This document shows, in pieces, positions 42,487-54,200 of a stretch of DNA of 64,000 nt. The stretch lies in assembly GCA_013399115.1 (NCBI GenBank), contig VXAA01003830.1, positions 336,656-400,655 of the forward strand. The letters run 5' to 3'. How positions within the stretch are numbered: the first letter of the stretch is position 1; each line of letters begins with the position of its first letter. A program made the translations under genes and the position numbers. The notes beneath the pieces are model-generated. The model saw only the letters and a list, made by a program, of their open reading frames with translations, was not told the origin of the DNA and made no database searches. Source of the stretch: Anseranas semipalmata. Taxonomy: Eukaryota; Chordata; Aves; Anseriformes; Anseranatidae.

Positions 42487-44248
42487 TTCTTTGCTGATTG
42501 GAAGCCTAATAGCACTGGAAACCTAGATAGTCTTAGAATATGGCATCAGGAGTCATGTTAAAAATGATTAAATCAAATACAACCTTGTAGTCCATATTAA
42601 CAAATTGTTAACATTTTTGGAGCTCGCAATTGCTAATCCTTTTGGAAACTAGATTTTTCACAGCTAGTAACACTGGATGTGCCTGACTGCAGTGTTATGT
42701 TAAATGTCATAGCGACTAATATGACTATGCTTTTTGCCTAAGGTAAACTAAAATAATCCATATGGAAGTGACACATTTGGTCAAAAGCAGAAACTGCTCA
42801 AGTGATACAGTGTGGTGTAATATAGACTAACCTTGATCATCATACTGTTTACTTCTTGTCCTAATATATATAAGTTGGTCATTATTATTTAGACTCCACT
42901 TTCAGGCATATGTATTACCACAGCTTGAAACAGGCAAGAATATCACCACTGGTAAATTCCAGTTATATGTTTTCCTGCCTTATCTGCAATCTGCAAGCTA
43001 AAAATTAAATTTATTAATGTTAAAAGCCAAGTGAAAAAATTGGGAACAAAAAATTTAAAAAAAGTGACAGACAAAACCTACTTTAAATTCTTTTGTGATT
43101 TGCTTTCAAATGCCAGGTTACACAAGCGCATGAACACTGGCTGTGGGATGAAATCCCTGAATTTTTCCATCAGCTTTCAACTTTCAGACCAGTTGGGTAT
43201 GACTCTCACTCCATCAGTTTTACTGAAACATAAAAGATGAAATCATACAATTGCATTGCTCAAATCTAGACAAAAAAAATATCAAAAGCTTGATGTATCA
43301 TTCCGTATTTAAGGAACACCACCCTCAGTAATGGTAACAGATTAATAAATTGATCATTTAAAACAGAATGGAAATCCTCATTGCATGCGATTTTTCATCT
43401 TATAAAACTTTTGAAGTCTTTAGCTGTGTTTCTGCTGGATAAATACATTGCTACCCTTCCTTGTTTATTTTACTGACACTCTAATGCCTTTTAATATCAT
43501 TGTAAAATGGCTCTGGCCATTTTTCCCACATATAAATGTTCTCTTTAATTGAAATAAGACATTAACTTTTCTCTCACTAAGGAGCCTTTTGCCAAAGCTG
43601 TTTTTAAAGACATCTTCTACAGCTCTGCACAATTTGCTACTGCTCAGCATATGATGAGTTGTGTCAACAGCAATCTGTCCTGTCAATTAAAAAATAAAAA
43701 AAAAAAAAAACAGGCCCAACTTTGTATAAACTGTCTTCCAGTTGTAAAGTTGGTGTTAAAAGCTTTTGAATCACTCACTCTGGACAAGTCCCAAGTGGCA
43801 GTACCACCATCTTCTGAGCAGTGCCAATACATTTGGTCCTCTAACACCTGAAGACTAGGGTCATGAGAAAGTTGAACTCAGGAGCATATCTGACACCTGA
43901 GCATGAAGACTTTCACCGTATATTTGATGTGCTGCTCAAAAAAAAAATTAAATATCTTTCCAATCACAGTCAAAGCTTTCCAGAAGAATTCACGCAAAAG
44001 TAAAGCACATAATGACAGCCATCAGTGGATTTAGAGCAGCATGCTCTTTTTACTTAAAAATCAACAAGCTGTGGGCAAAATCTGAAGAAAATTAAAAGCA
44101 AGTATAAAAGCTAAGGGAAGAAAATGCACAGGCATGGAAAATCACAAGGGACAGTATATCTTTCACCCCAGGGCTGGCAAACTGACTGAGAAGCAGTTCT
44201 ATGGAGAGCAATTCAATTTCTCTTACTGCACACATTGCACGTATTTAT

Positions 44249-44288
44249 GCTGGTGATATTATTTGGTGATATTATTTGCATCACCAGC
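44249..44288. repeat. 13-bp tandem duplication inside a hairpin
   Basis: TGGTGATATTATT is repeated exactly twice (44251-44276). The first copy starts within GCTGGTGAT, which pairs perfectly with ATCACCAGC at 44280-44288 to give a 9-bp stem with a 22-base loop. Confidence 0.8.
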
Positions 44289-44464
44289 TCCTAATGACTT
44301 CTTAACAGAACACCAAGAGTTTTCTTAGTCCTTTGACTAGCAAGTGAGAATCATTATATATCCCTTGCTACTTAAAGATGTCTCAGATTGTCATTGGTGA
44401 TTTGTCATATCCAAGATTCATCAGAAGGCAAAATAAATCAGGCAAGAATGACCAACAAGATTAA

Positions 44465-44537
44465 TCACAGAATATCCCAAGTTGGAAGGGACCCATAAGG
44501 ATCATGAATGACTCCAGGGTCAGGAATTTACACAGCA
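44465..44537 (-). mobile_element. CR1 LINE, short 3' fragment
   Basis: The first 40 or so bases are almost identical to the 3' tip of the copy at 3951 (minus-strand ATCCTTATGGGTCCCTTCC). After that the match decays quickly over about 30 bases. It is probably the same subfamily, truncated to under 80 bases. Confidence 0.85.
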
Positions 44538-47500
44538 AAAGGAGCACGAACAGCAAGATATCAGATGTTCTTTACAAGTGTATTGGTTGCCACTGCCAAC
44601 CCCATCCAACACCTTTGCTAGTACAAAACAGGACATCTGCACCATCCAGTCTTTCTCTACTGTGCACTCTGTGAACATCTGCACAAACGCTACCTGTTCT
44701 TACTTGGCAGAACCTTATAGTCATTCTGTTCCACTCTGCACAGAAGTCCAAACTTTGACAGGATGCAGAGAAGTAGAAATTCAGGTTCTAAAAAGTTTAA
44801 ACGTTTGGGGGGAATATTGTGTAGAGCTGAGAAGAAAACGGACGTGATAATGTATATAGAATAACTGGGTAAAGAAGCCATGGTTTCCTCCATGTGGGCA
44901 GTCTGTTGCAGAATACTTACAATTCAGATGGAAGTTGCTCCAAAAGGAGAATGGAATACTGCTTCATAACTTGATGTAGAGATCAGGGCACGCCAACTAT
45001 GTTTGGATTACAGAAAAGATCTCTCCTGTTTGGTTTCATTTTCCTTAAATATTAATGTTAAGGATTAGTCACTGATATCAACTGTGGCAATTAACCATAT
45101 CTAAGGAATTACATGTATTTTCTTAAGTCTACCGAAGTAGATGGTCCAAAGCGTAGCATCCTTTCCTCCCGCCTGTCCTGAAGATAATTTCAGGGCTGTC
45201 AGTATAACCAGACACATTTCAGAGCATTAGAAAGGCTGTTGACCTATTCCACTGTTTGTGCAAGAGTAGGAGTACACCGTCCATTGCTGTGACTCCTCAG
45301 GGAGGGTCTTACCTCTAACTACAGGATCAGTAACTTTCTATTTATGCAACGCCAAGTTGCAGCCACCCTACCTTACACCAGCAAAACGTTGGGGCAGAGG
45401 ACCACACCCTCCCGTAAGCAGGCAGCCACAGCAATGTGACCAAGCAAGTGCCACCGCTAAGGGAGAAGGCACTTCACTTCCCACATAGGCTCCATTATCA
45501 GTACAATTAATGCATCTTAACAGTAGCAGTGGGACAGAGGCAGTAAATGTCACGGTAAAATGGGAGCTATACTGGTGAAGACCCCATATTATCAGCCAAC
45601 CAGAAGAAATATGGCACATTTTGTTTTCCACATGCATATGCATTCATTACCTGGGGACATGCAATGGAGATAGGACCACAGTGCAAAGGCCGTGCTTGCC
45701 AGAATGACAGGTTCACTGATGGAAAAAAACAGTGCCGATAGTAAACGATTACTGTCTCTGTGGAACTGCCATGTGCAACGCAGGGCAGTTCTCCTATGCA
45801 GTTCCTCTGTATGTGACTAATCTTCATGGTATGCATAGGAACCTATGAACATGTGAGCTACTTCATGCAAAAACAAAAAGATTTTGTACTGCAGCTTGCT
45901 ACAGATATTAGAATTCACCATCTTTTCATTATTAACATGGAGAAGTATAGAAAAAATGAGAGCAGAGCAGGTACTCTGGAAAAAAAATCTTTTTTTTTTT
46001 TTTAAGCCTAAACTCCGTATGACTGGTCAAGAAAAAGAAGTTCTAAAAATCACTTTTAAAGAAGTTAAAGATTTTAATGTCACTACTTATTTATTATTAT
46101 ACAGAAAAGCCTTCTACAGCCAAGGATGTGAAAAAATAGATAGTGCTGTGATAATTAGAAATGCAAAGGACATGTCTTACAGTGAACGAGCTGCCAAGCT
46201 CACTTACTTTAGGTAGAGAATATGTAAGAGCCAAGTTCCAGGAATGCAGAGATTGTGGGGAAAGCTGACACTGAACCCAGCATGGACACACAGCCCCTTT
46301 CAATTCATAATTCCCACAGCAGTTGATTCTCATTTATAGACTGACAGCTTCAATTGACTCCACCTCCCTGGCTCAGGTAGACTTCCCCTAATTTTTTTCA
46401 CCATGACAGATGACCAAAGTATGATTCAGAAGTCAAATCATCTCCAAACTCTACTTATGCCTTACCTGCTTTTGTATCTCATTTCCCTGACTCAAATCCA
46501 GACCTTGAGAAGCCACAATTCTCTGCTCAAGTCTTCCATATTTCTTCATAGGCTTTAACTGACATCCAGCACACTCAATTTAGCTATATTAAATTCACTG
46601 ATCTTGTTAAACCCCAACACAGCAAATTACTACACTCTTTCTCACATTTACAACCACAATCGAACTGATTCAAAACACGCACTTTGTTTGTAACCTATTC
46701 CAAGTATTTATGTTGCTAACACCTTTTTTGCAGACCTAGTATATGTAATGTTACTTCTGCTTCCTTCTATACACAGCCACTACAGAGCCAGTCCTTTATT
46801 CCCAGTTATCCAGATCATTTATTTGTATCCCAAATGGTCCCATGTTATCCTAATTATCTGCTTCTACTTCTCTTCCCTAGTGTTTTTTCGGTCCTTCAGA
46901 AAACTAGACAGTTAACACTGTTTGAATATTATTTGGATAGGAAACGAAACGTAATCATGTGGTACTGTACCAGGATACTTAACAGATCTTTGTTTTCAGG
47001 TAAGTTCACTGTGTCAAAGTCAACATAAGGGTGCCCAAAGTTTCCAAGGCAAAAAATATCAAGCTGGCACTTTGCCAGATATTTGAGGGCTGAAAAACAA
47101 TTTGCATACATGTTTGCATAAATACCGCAATCACTATAGTTAAGGCAGGCAAAAATAAGTTCCTAATCTAACCCCCCGGTTTTCACACATTTCTGACTTT
47201 CCAAAACATTCACCTAGAGGCTGAAACTTTCCATACTAGGTTTGTATTTAGAAGATGTTATTCATTTCAAAAAACCAAACCAAATTCCTCCAGCCATTTT
47301 AGGCTCTCAGAACTCATCACACCATGACGTGCAAGAACAAAAGTTTTTAATGGCAGTAACATGAGTGAATTGCCATATCTTAAACACTTAAATTAATGTT
47401 CTTGTTAAAAGTAAAGTAGCCCGAGTTCAGAAATAAATAGATGTGCAGAGGGCACAGTTAATGTGGAGTAGGTATGGTGTCCATTTACACCACACTAGCT

Positions 47501-47846
47501 ACTCCAGGTTAGCCGGTACTACAATTTCTTTCACGAAGACATCAGTAGCATCACTGCATTTCAGTCCAGTTGGTGGTGGCAATGGAAAACGGGAACACAG
47601 CCTAGCATGATATGATGGGGATCAGTCTCCACAGAACACTAATTTTGTATGTTCCAACTGTAAAGTCTATGAAATACTTGCGATATGGAAGATCCAATGC
47701 ACCAGACTGTCCAAACGGATTAAAATAAAAACGAGCAACTGTTCCAAGTGACTAGCTTATTATGGTTTTAAGTTCTCGACCAAAACTGGGAAATCTTAAA
47801 TTTCTTCTGTGAAGTCAGCTATACTGAACATTTGTAATAACTTGTT

Positions 47847-47852
47847 TTTATT
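47847..47852 (-). terminator. possible distal EIF3H poly(A) signal
   Basis: A second minus-strand AATAAA about 155 bases beyond the first. It could be an alternative site, or chance in A+T-rich DNA. Confidence 0.3.
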
Positions 47853-47984
47853 TAAGATTCCAAGTTAAATAAAACCTGTATTATTTGCTATGACTAAACA
47901 TGAATAACCGCCAAGCACTTAGAAAACCTGAGTGACCACAGAAAATTCCAGTCCAATATGGCCAACAAATAAGGAAATACTAAA

Positions 47985-48139
47985 ATATCGTTAAAATTTG
48001 CCTTTTATTTTTCTTACAGGAGAAACCAAGGTGACTGTTTTACAAGACTCTTTTCCCAATATACCAAGTTTTCAAATAGATCATGAACAGTATAAAACTG
48101 TAAATAACTTTTTCTGTTGAGGGTTACAGCAAAGTTTCT
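47985..48139 (-). other. EIF3H: EIF3H 3' untranslated region (approximate end)
   Basis: About 150 bases run from the stop codon to the expected cleavage point after the AATAAA at 48009-48004. The sequence is A+T-rich with no open frame. The end is inferred from the usual 10-30 base distance from the poly(A) signal. A short 3'UTR agrees with what I recall of the mammalian transcript. A second AATAAA on the same strand at 47852-47847 could give a slightly longer form. Confidence 0.7.
48004..48009 (-). terminator. EIF3H poly(A) signal AATAAA
   Basis: AATAAA on the minus strand, 131 bases after the stop codon and preceded by an A-rich AAGAAA context. Downstream there is a T/GT-rich stretch (TTATTTGTTGG) of the kind bound by cleavage factors. 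It is the first canonical signal after the stop codon. Confidence 0.75.
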
Positions 48140-48237
48140 TCAGTTGTTGTAATCTTGGAGAGCCTGAGCCATGAAAAGCTTGCCCAGGGTCTGTGCATTG
48201 AACTCCTTAATATTCTGACAGTAGGTATTAATTTGAC
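48140..48237 (-). CDS. EIF3H: EIF3H terminal coding exon (probably exon 8 of 8)
   Basis: The coding part is 98 nt, after a pyrimidine-rich acceptor ending TTGACAG. It completes the Gly codon and encodes [20 protein letters not shown], then [11 protein letters not shown] and a TGA stop at 48142-48140. The C-terminus matches human eIF3h with a few conservative changes (for example Asp for Glu near the end, from memory). This exon continues into the 3'UTR without another intron that I can see. It is too short in any one frame to appear as a long open reading frame and was found by translating the minus strand. Confidence 0.96.
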
Positions 48238-51200
48238 CTGTCAATAGGAAAAGAAAAATAAACCCTTGTCAGTTTTGAAACTCAGAAAAGACATCCCAGA
48301 ACATGATTTTTAAAAAGTCAAAAAATGAATGAATCATATAGGATTTACATAGAGAAACAACCAAAACAGCTTGACTACTCTACACTTCTCTTCTGAATTC
48401 ACATTTTCAATATTCCCAAATAGGCCTGGGAAGAAGAATAAACTAAATTAGCAGAACAAGTAAACTGGTACACTCAACCCCCCCTTAATTTTCCTACAAT
48501 TTTGTTATTTACAATTTCTGAAAAGACATATGACGATAAAAAGAACAAACAATTCTCGTGGCTTCTTGTATTAGAAGCTTAATCCCATTAACTAACTGTT
48601 CAATTTAGTTGCTCTAGAAGTACTATAAAGCTGATTTTCAGTTCTGTTCTTATGCATCTGCTGTCCCTATTAAAATACTATAACAAATATTTTCCACTAG
48701 CAGACTGAAAGCTGTGGTACTCCTGTTTGACATTTTGCTAGCCTTTTTTCCACCTAATATTTCACTTTATTAGCTATTTCAAAAATCATCAGGATATGAA
48801 GATTTGTCAGTGACTATACAAATCAAATCTGCCCATCAAAACATTTTTATCCAAGTACTGCTACAAGTTATTTCCCTTGTTAGCTAGGAATAGCAAAACA
48901 TGAAGCCAGTTTAATCAAAATTAAGACTGTTTAGAAGGCCAAAAAACTCTCAGTCTAATGCTCTATTTGAAGTTGTTAAATGCCCCAGAGACAAAAGAGC
49001 TAAGTTTTATTCTTTATCCACAAACTTTACTTCATCTGAGTTGAAGTGGATGCTTTCAATTCTTCCCCTGACTACAGTAAAAGAACAAATGAAGCTTTGG
49101 CTGAAAGCTGTTTTTTTTTTTTTTTTCTTTAAGTGTAAGTTTTTAATTCCTCCTCTTACAAGAGATGATTCATCTTAAGCTATCATGATTATAACACACA
49201 CATGTGCGCACACACTTATTTTACATATGCTAAGCTATGCTAATGCCAAGTGTTTAAATACTTCACTGCTGCTAGGATTCATTAACTGTTTAAAAACTAT
49301 CAAAACAATAGTTTTTTGAAAGACTCTGGGTGGAAAAATAAATCAAGAACATTATTTCTTTTAAAAGCAGCACTTATTAGCAATGTGAAAAAATATCAAT
49401 ACTAACCTAATAATCTCTTTTTCCTTTTTTTTTTTTTTAATGTCAAATCACTCACTCTTTCTGTACTCTAAACTACCAGGACTGCTGTTCAATTTTCTCT
49501 CAGTACAAAACAATGGTGATAGCTAACTGATCTAAAAAGCCTCCTATAGTTTAAAAAAGAAAATTGATTTCTCGTGACATTTTCCAAACTTAGATTACTT
49601 AACAGTGCATCCAGGTTTTCTGCTCTCTGTTGCCATTGTGAGGTCCCAGCTATTTTTGCTCTTCCAGGAGGGATGGGGCAGGCACCAAGTTTTGTAACAA
49701 ACTGTGGCTACACAATGGAGCACACCAGAAAACCAAACCAATTGAGGGGTGGGACATGACCAAAAATACCTCTGCTTTGTTCCTATTTACTTTTTCATTC
49801 TCCTTGAGGTGTGTGGAGATGAGGGGTAGTTTCCCTACAACTCTGGCCATGAAGATCAAAGAAATGAGCTCAGTTCTATGTGAAATTAAAAAAATTCTCA
49901 GCTTCTGCAACAGCCAGTTCAACACCTAGGGATGTTCGCAGTGACTTAGGGCTGCAGATGAGGCAGAGATCTGCCCTGCTCTGACTCAATAGTTCCAGCC
50001 CAAACAGCTTATTCCTGCCTCTCATCTGTGCAGCCCCATAACTTCTGGAGTTGAGGGAGGAGCTGGGCTGTGAGTGCAGAAAGCAGCTTATTGACTGCAG
50101 CAGTCACTACACCCATTTGTGCAGAAAGCCCTGCTCCATAGGGTATTTCCCCGGCTCTCCTTTCAAATCCTATTTCACCTTCTCAGAATGGAGCCAGGAA
50201 GAGGTTCTTGCTGTTGCTCCTGCCCTTTCCCAGCAACCCATGAAGCACAGATGGTCAAGCAGGAGCTAGCTACAACAGCTGAGTAAGAAATAAAGGGAGA
50301 AAGTCTCCGTACATCAAGTTTAGAGCTTTACGCAGCCATTCTGCTTAAACACAGTGGCCTGCTTTTATAAAAGCATACGTTCATATCGGTATCTGTAACA
50401 TGCCTCAGTTACTTCCCTAGATGGTTTTAAATTGTCCTGTGTGTGGAAGCTCACTTTCTAACAGAGGCATGGGCTGCCTACTAGCAATAAAGTTGTTTTT
50501 CTCAGCTACTTTTTTTTTTAGGGGAGGAGTGGGGGGGAATACCTCAGTCACCAGGGCTGTGGATCAGTTTGTTGAAACCACTGTCCAAACCAAATGAAGG
50601 ACAGTATTTGGAATGCTATCGATGCCAAATTATCACACCATAATGTCAAAGGTAATGAAAAATTAAGATGCTTTCTAGGTTAACAACTGCAGTTTTTCCC
50701 AAGGTAACATTCATATGTGAAAAGATGAGTCAAAGAGACTGCTGGAACATTACCTGCAATAAGGAGTGATTCCATTCTTGCAGGGGGCTGTGGTGGTTTG
50801 AAAAGTTTGTTGATGTCCTCTTCGGGAAGAGGGGCTTCCCCTCGGCTTTGACGCTGTATATTTTCTTGCTGACGTCTCTGCTGGTACTGAAAATAAAGCA
50901 ACGGAAACAGAATGCAACAGGACTTCCAAAGCACTGATAAGCATTTATTTTCAGATGTTTTTTTGCCTAACCAGCAAATATGTTTTCAAAATTACACTTA
51001 TCCATCCAGGGTAAAGAGTCAAGTGAACTTCAAATACCCCCTTATTTAAGGAACAAAATGACCAAGTGAAAAAGTAGCCCAAGCTCTAAAAGGTAAGCCA
51101 AATGCAATTCAGTTTATTTCTATTCACTGGTAACAAACTTTTTTTTTTCTCTTCTTCACCCCCACCCTTGAGGTTGGCACCTTAAAGAAGGGAGACACTA

Positions 51201-54200
51201 CAAAATTATGCAGTACTGAAGTGGTGGGGATCAGTTTTTAATGTTTTTCAAAGAGATAAATACCATATCTGATGGAAAGATTACAGCATGGTAGATAAAA
51301 CCTCCATTTCCCCAAGCAAAAAAAGGAAAACAAGGTTAGAATATAAGGGTATGAGAAGCCATTGCCTCAAATAGTTATGTAGAAGATGTGAAAGGTGAAG
51401 AGAACTTGATTAAACAAGGTATTTTAAGAAAAAAATATATATATTATATATATTAACTCTAAACTGAAAACGAAGTCATGGCTGAAACAAAGTATAACGG
51501 CTCATTTCTCCATTTGAGTTACTTAGACATTCTGACACTTCAACGTCATTTCTTTGTAGGTTAACACAGGATATACTAAAGGAGCAGTTTTTAGAAATTA
51601 ATCTGCTATTAAAAAAATATTGATATTTGTTTTCAGTACCTCTCTTTTCCATGTAAATTATTCAAACAATTTTTATGAAGGCTGATCATGTTTTCATCTA
51701 TTGGATAAACATTTATTCTTGAAGAAGTACATACATTCAAAAACATGTATGTAAGATTTTGTACTGGATGTCAGAGCCAGGAATTAAAGTTGTAAGCTTT
51801 GTCCACCAAAGTCCTCATATTCAACACAAAAAAATATTTAAAATAAACAAACCAAATTGTACAGGGTGTTTTCTCTCACTTAAATGTATCTGTGCACAAG
51901 AGTTTTAGAACAGTTCATACTTGGTGGCATACTGAAATGAAGTAATTTTTTTTCCAGTAGTTGTGACAAATACATGTTTTTGGACATTGTTAAAAATAAA
52001 ATCTTAAATGCCCATATTTGTATGTGAATTTCATGCAGCTTCTTCTTTCTTTGCATTACCCCATTCACTTCTCAGCAGTCTGCCTATTATTCTCTATTGA
52101 AATGGCTTGCTCTTAATCACAATTGCTCCATTTTAAAAATGAAGTTAAGACCACTAACTATGCTGCAATGAGCCACTACTAAAGCAGTAATAGTTAGTAA
52201 AGAAATGAAGTGGGACACCATGGAACCTACTTTGCTCTGCTTTTCCAAATAAATAGAATCCCTTGTTATTCACAAAACCTTTGAAGTGTGTGCCATCTTT
52301 CTATTCAAATTAGGCAGCAAAGGAAAATAAATCTTCTGAAGATAACAAGCAGGAAGCTTCTATGTCCTCAGGAATCACAAGGCCAGGAGAGACCACTGAT
52401 CATGCACTGCTTCCTTAAAGTACTCCCTGTTCAAGCTATATTTAAAATCAAAATTGGCTTTTTTCACTTAAAATAGTCAGTAATGAAGCATTTCACATGA
52501 ACCATAGGTACTTTAGTAATTAGCTACTTTGTGCAGCAATACCTGCAGTATTTTATCTGCAAACTGGCCTGCCCCAGTTTCAGTTGGCCAGTATTGAATC
52601 TTGTCATATCTCTGTCTGTTAGATTAAGGAGTTCAAATTTATTTTTCATGTAGGTACTTCTTGAGTAAGCAGGTCACTCCTTAACTTCACTTATCACATG
52701 AAGCAAATTGCATCCATTAAGATCTGCTTTCAAGGCTTTTAAATCATTCCCATAGAGCTTTTTTCCAATTTACCAGCATTCTTCTATAATTAGACACAGT
52801 ATTGCTTTATCAAATGCAGCAACAGCAAATAAAGTAATACAGTCTCAGAATCACAGTATGGTTGTGACAGCTGGAAGAGACCTCAGAGGTTATCTGGCCC
52901 AACCCTGCTGTTCAAGCAGGGCCACCTAGAGCAGGTCTCCACACTCAGTATTCCCTAATCAGATTCTTTTGGATTTTAAACAGCTGTTTTGGCATTAGGG
53001 ATTAAAAGCCAACATCACCTGATCAGTACCACTATCTACTGATACAAACACAACTGAAATGTCATTTCTGATAAGAAGACAGTCCACTGTCTTTTCAATA
53101 TGTACTGTGTTTCTTAATTCCTAGATGCATGGCTATATGTGATGGTATTAAAACACAGAGTTTGCTTTGGAACACTTCACTTGTACTTCCTGCTCTTTCA
53201 TCTCATTTACTAATCCTCTAATCCTTATGTCCACAGCACATTTGTCTATGATTTTGTTTATCATACATCACTGACAAACACAAAATAGCAAAGACAAACC
53301 AATCCACAGTCTGTCAGCAGAACTGAATCCATCTGATGACTCCCCACTGGCTATAACACTTTATAACTCTATTTAATGGATATGTTTCTGCAAGAATTTT
53401 ATCTTCCTTAGATCCAGATCCAAATCCATCTATACTGGATAACACTCCCCAAAACCATATTTCATGGAAAAAGTCCTCTCATTCAGGTTTTCCTGTTACC
53501 AACCTGGTGCTTCTGCTGCTGCTGCTTGCTGACATTCCTCAGGTAGGTATTGTATTTAACAATGTCTTGGCTCATCTCATCCACTCTGTCCATCAGCAGC
53601 TGCAGGCTCTTCCCTAGGTGATTACTGAAATACAAGAAATATTCCTGAAAATTTGAATTTATTAAAAAATTGAAATTGAAAATTCATTTCAAGTCACTTG
53701 ACAAGCTTTTCTGCACAAATGGCACAGTTTGCAATTTTTTATTTTATTTATTTAAGTTCCTGGTTATCTTTGCTCATATATTTATTTGAAGATATCTTAC
53801 CTGGCATCTCCTCTAATGTCTTTGCCACATTGCAAATATATTCAAACATTCCGCTCTTTGCAGGGAACCTCATAGTTACAGAAAAGCTACTGCCTTGCAT
53901 AAATTCACTGATATTACAGATCCAGGTGAAATGTTTGAAAGAAAACATCTGATGCTTTTGTGGTGACATGCAACCCTGAACTATGTTCCAGGAGATGTGT
54001 TCAAAGAGTTTGGTTTCAAGTTATTGCTAGTTTTTTTTTTTTTCCTCCAATATTTCTGACCCTCAGCAGGGATAGTTAAATATCCTTCTGAACTCTATCT
54101 CATTAACTAGACTATCAAACCATGCCTGGAAGTTCCGCAGACATCACTTGATCTTAGCTGTTTGAGAGGGAGTGTTGCATCCAGACCAGCCAACTCCACA

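Larger units (their letters stand above)
41141..47984. other. intergenic up to the EIF3H 3' end
   Basis: A+T-rich. It contains the ATT microsatellite, the short CR1 fragment and the 44249 hairpin. The frame at 41138-41545 (135 codons) looks accidental. Confidence 0.7.

Noticed and set aside
50680..50944. Open frames of 84 and 64 codons as independent genes
   Set aside because: The first is the EIF3H exon read through into both introns; the second is its shadow in another frame.
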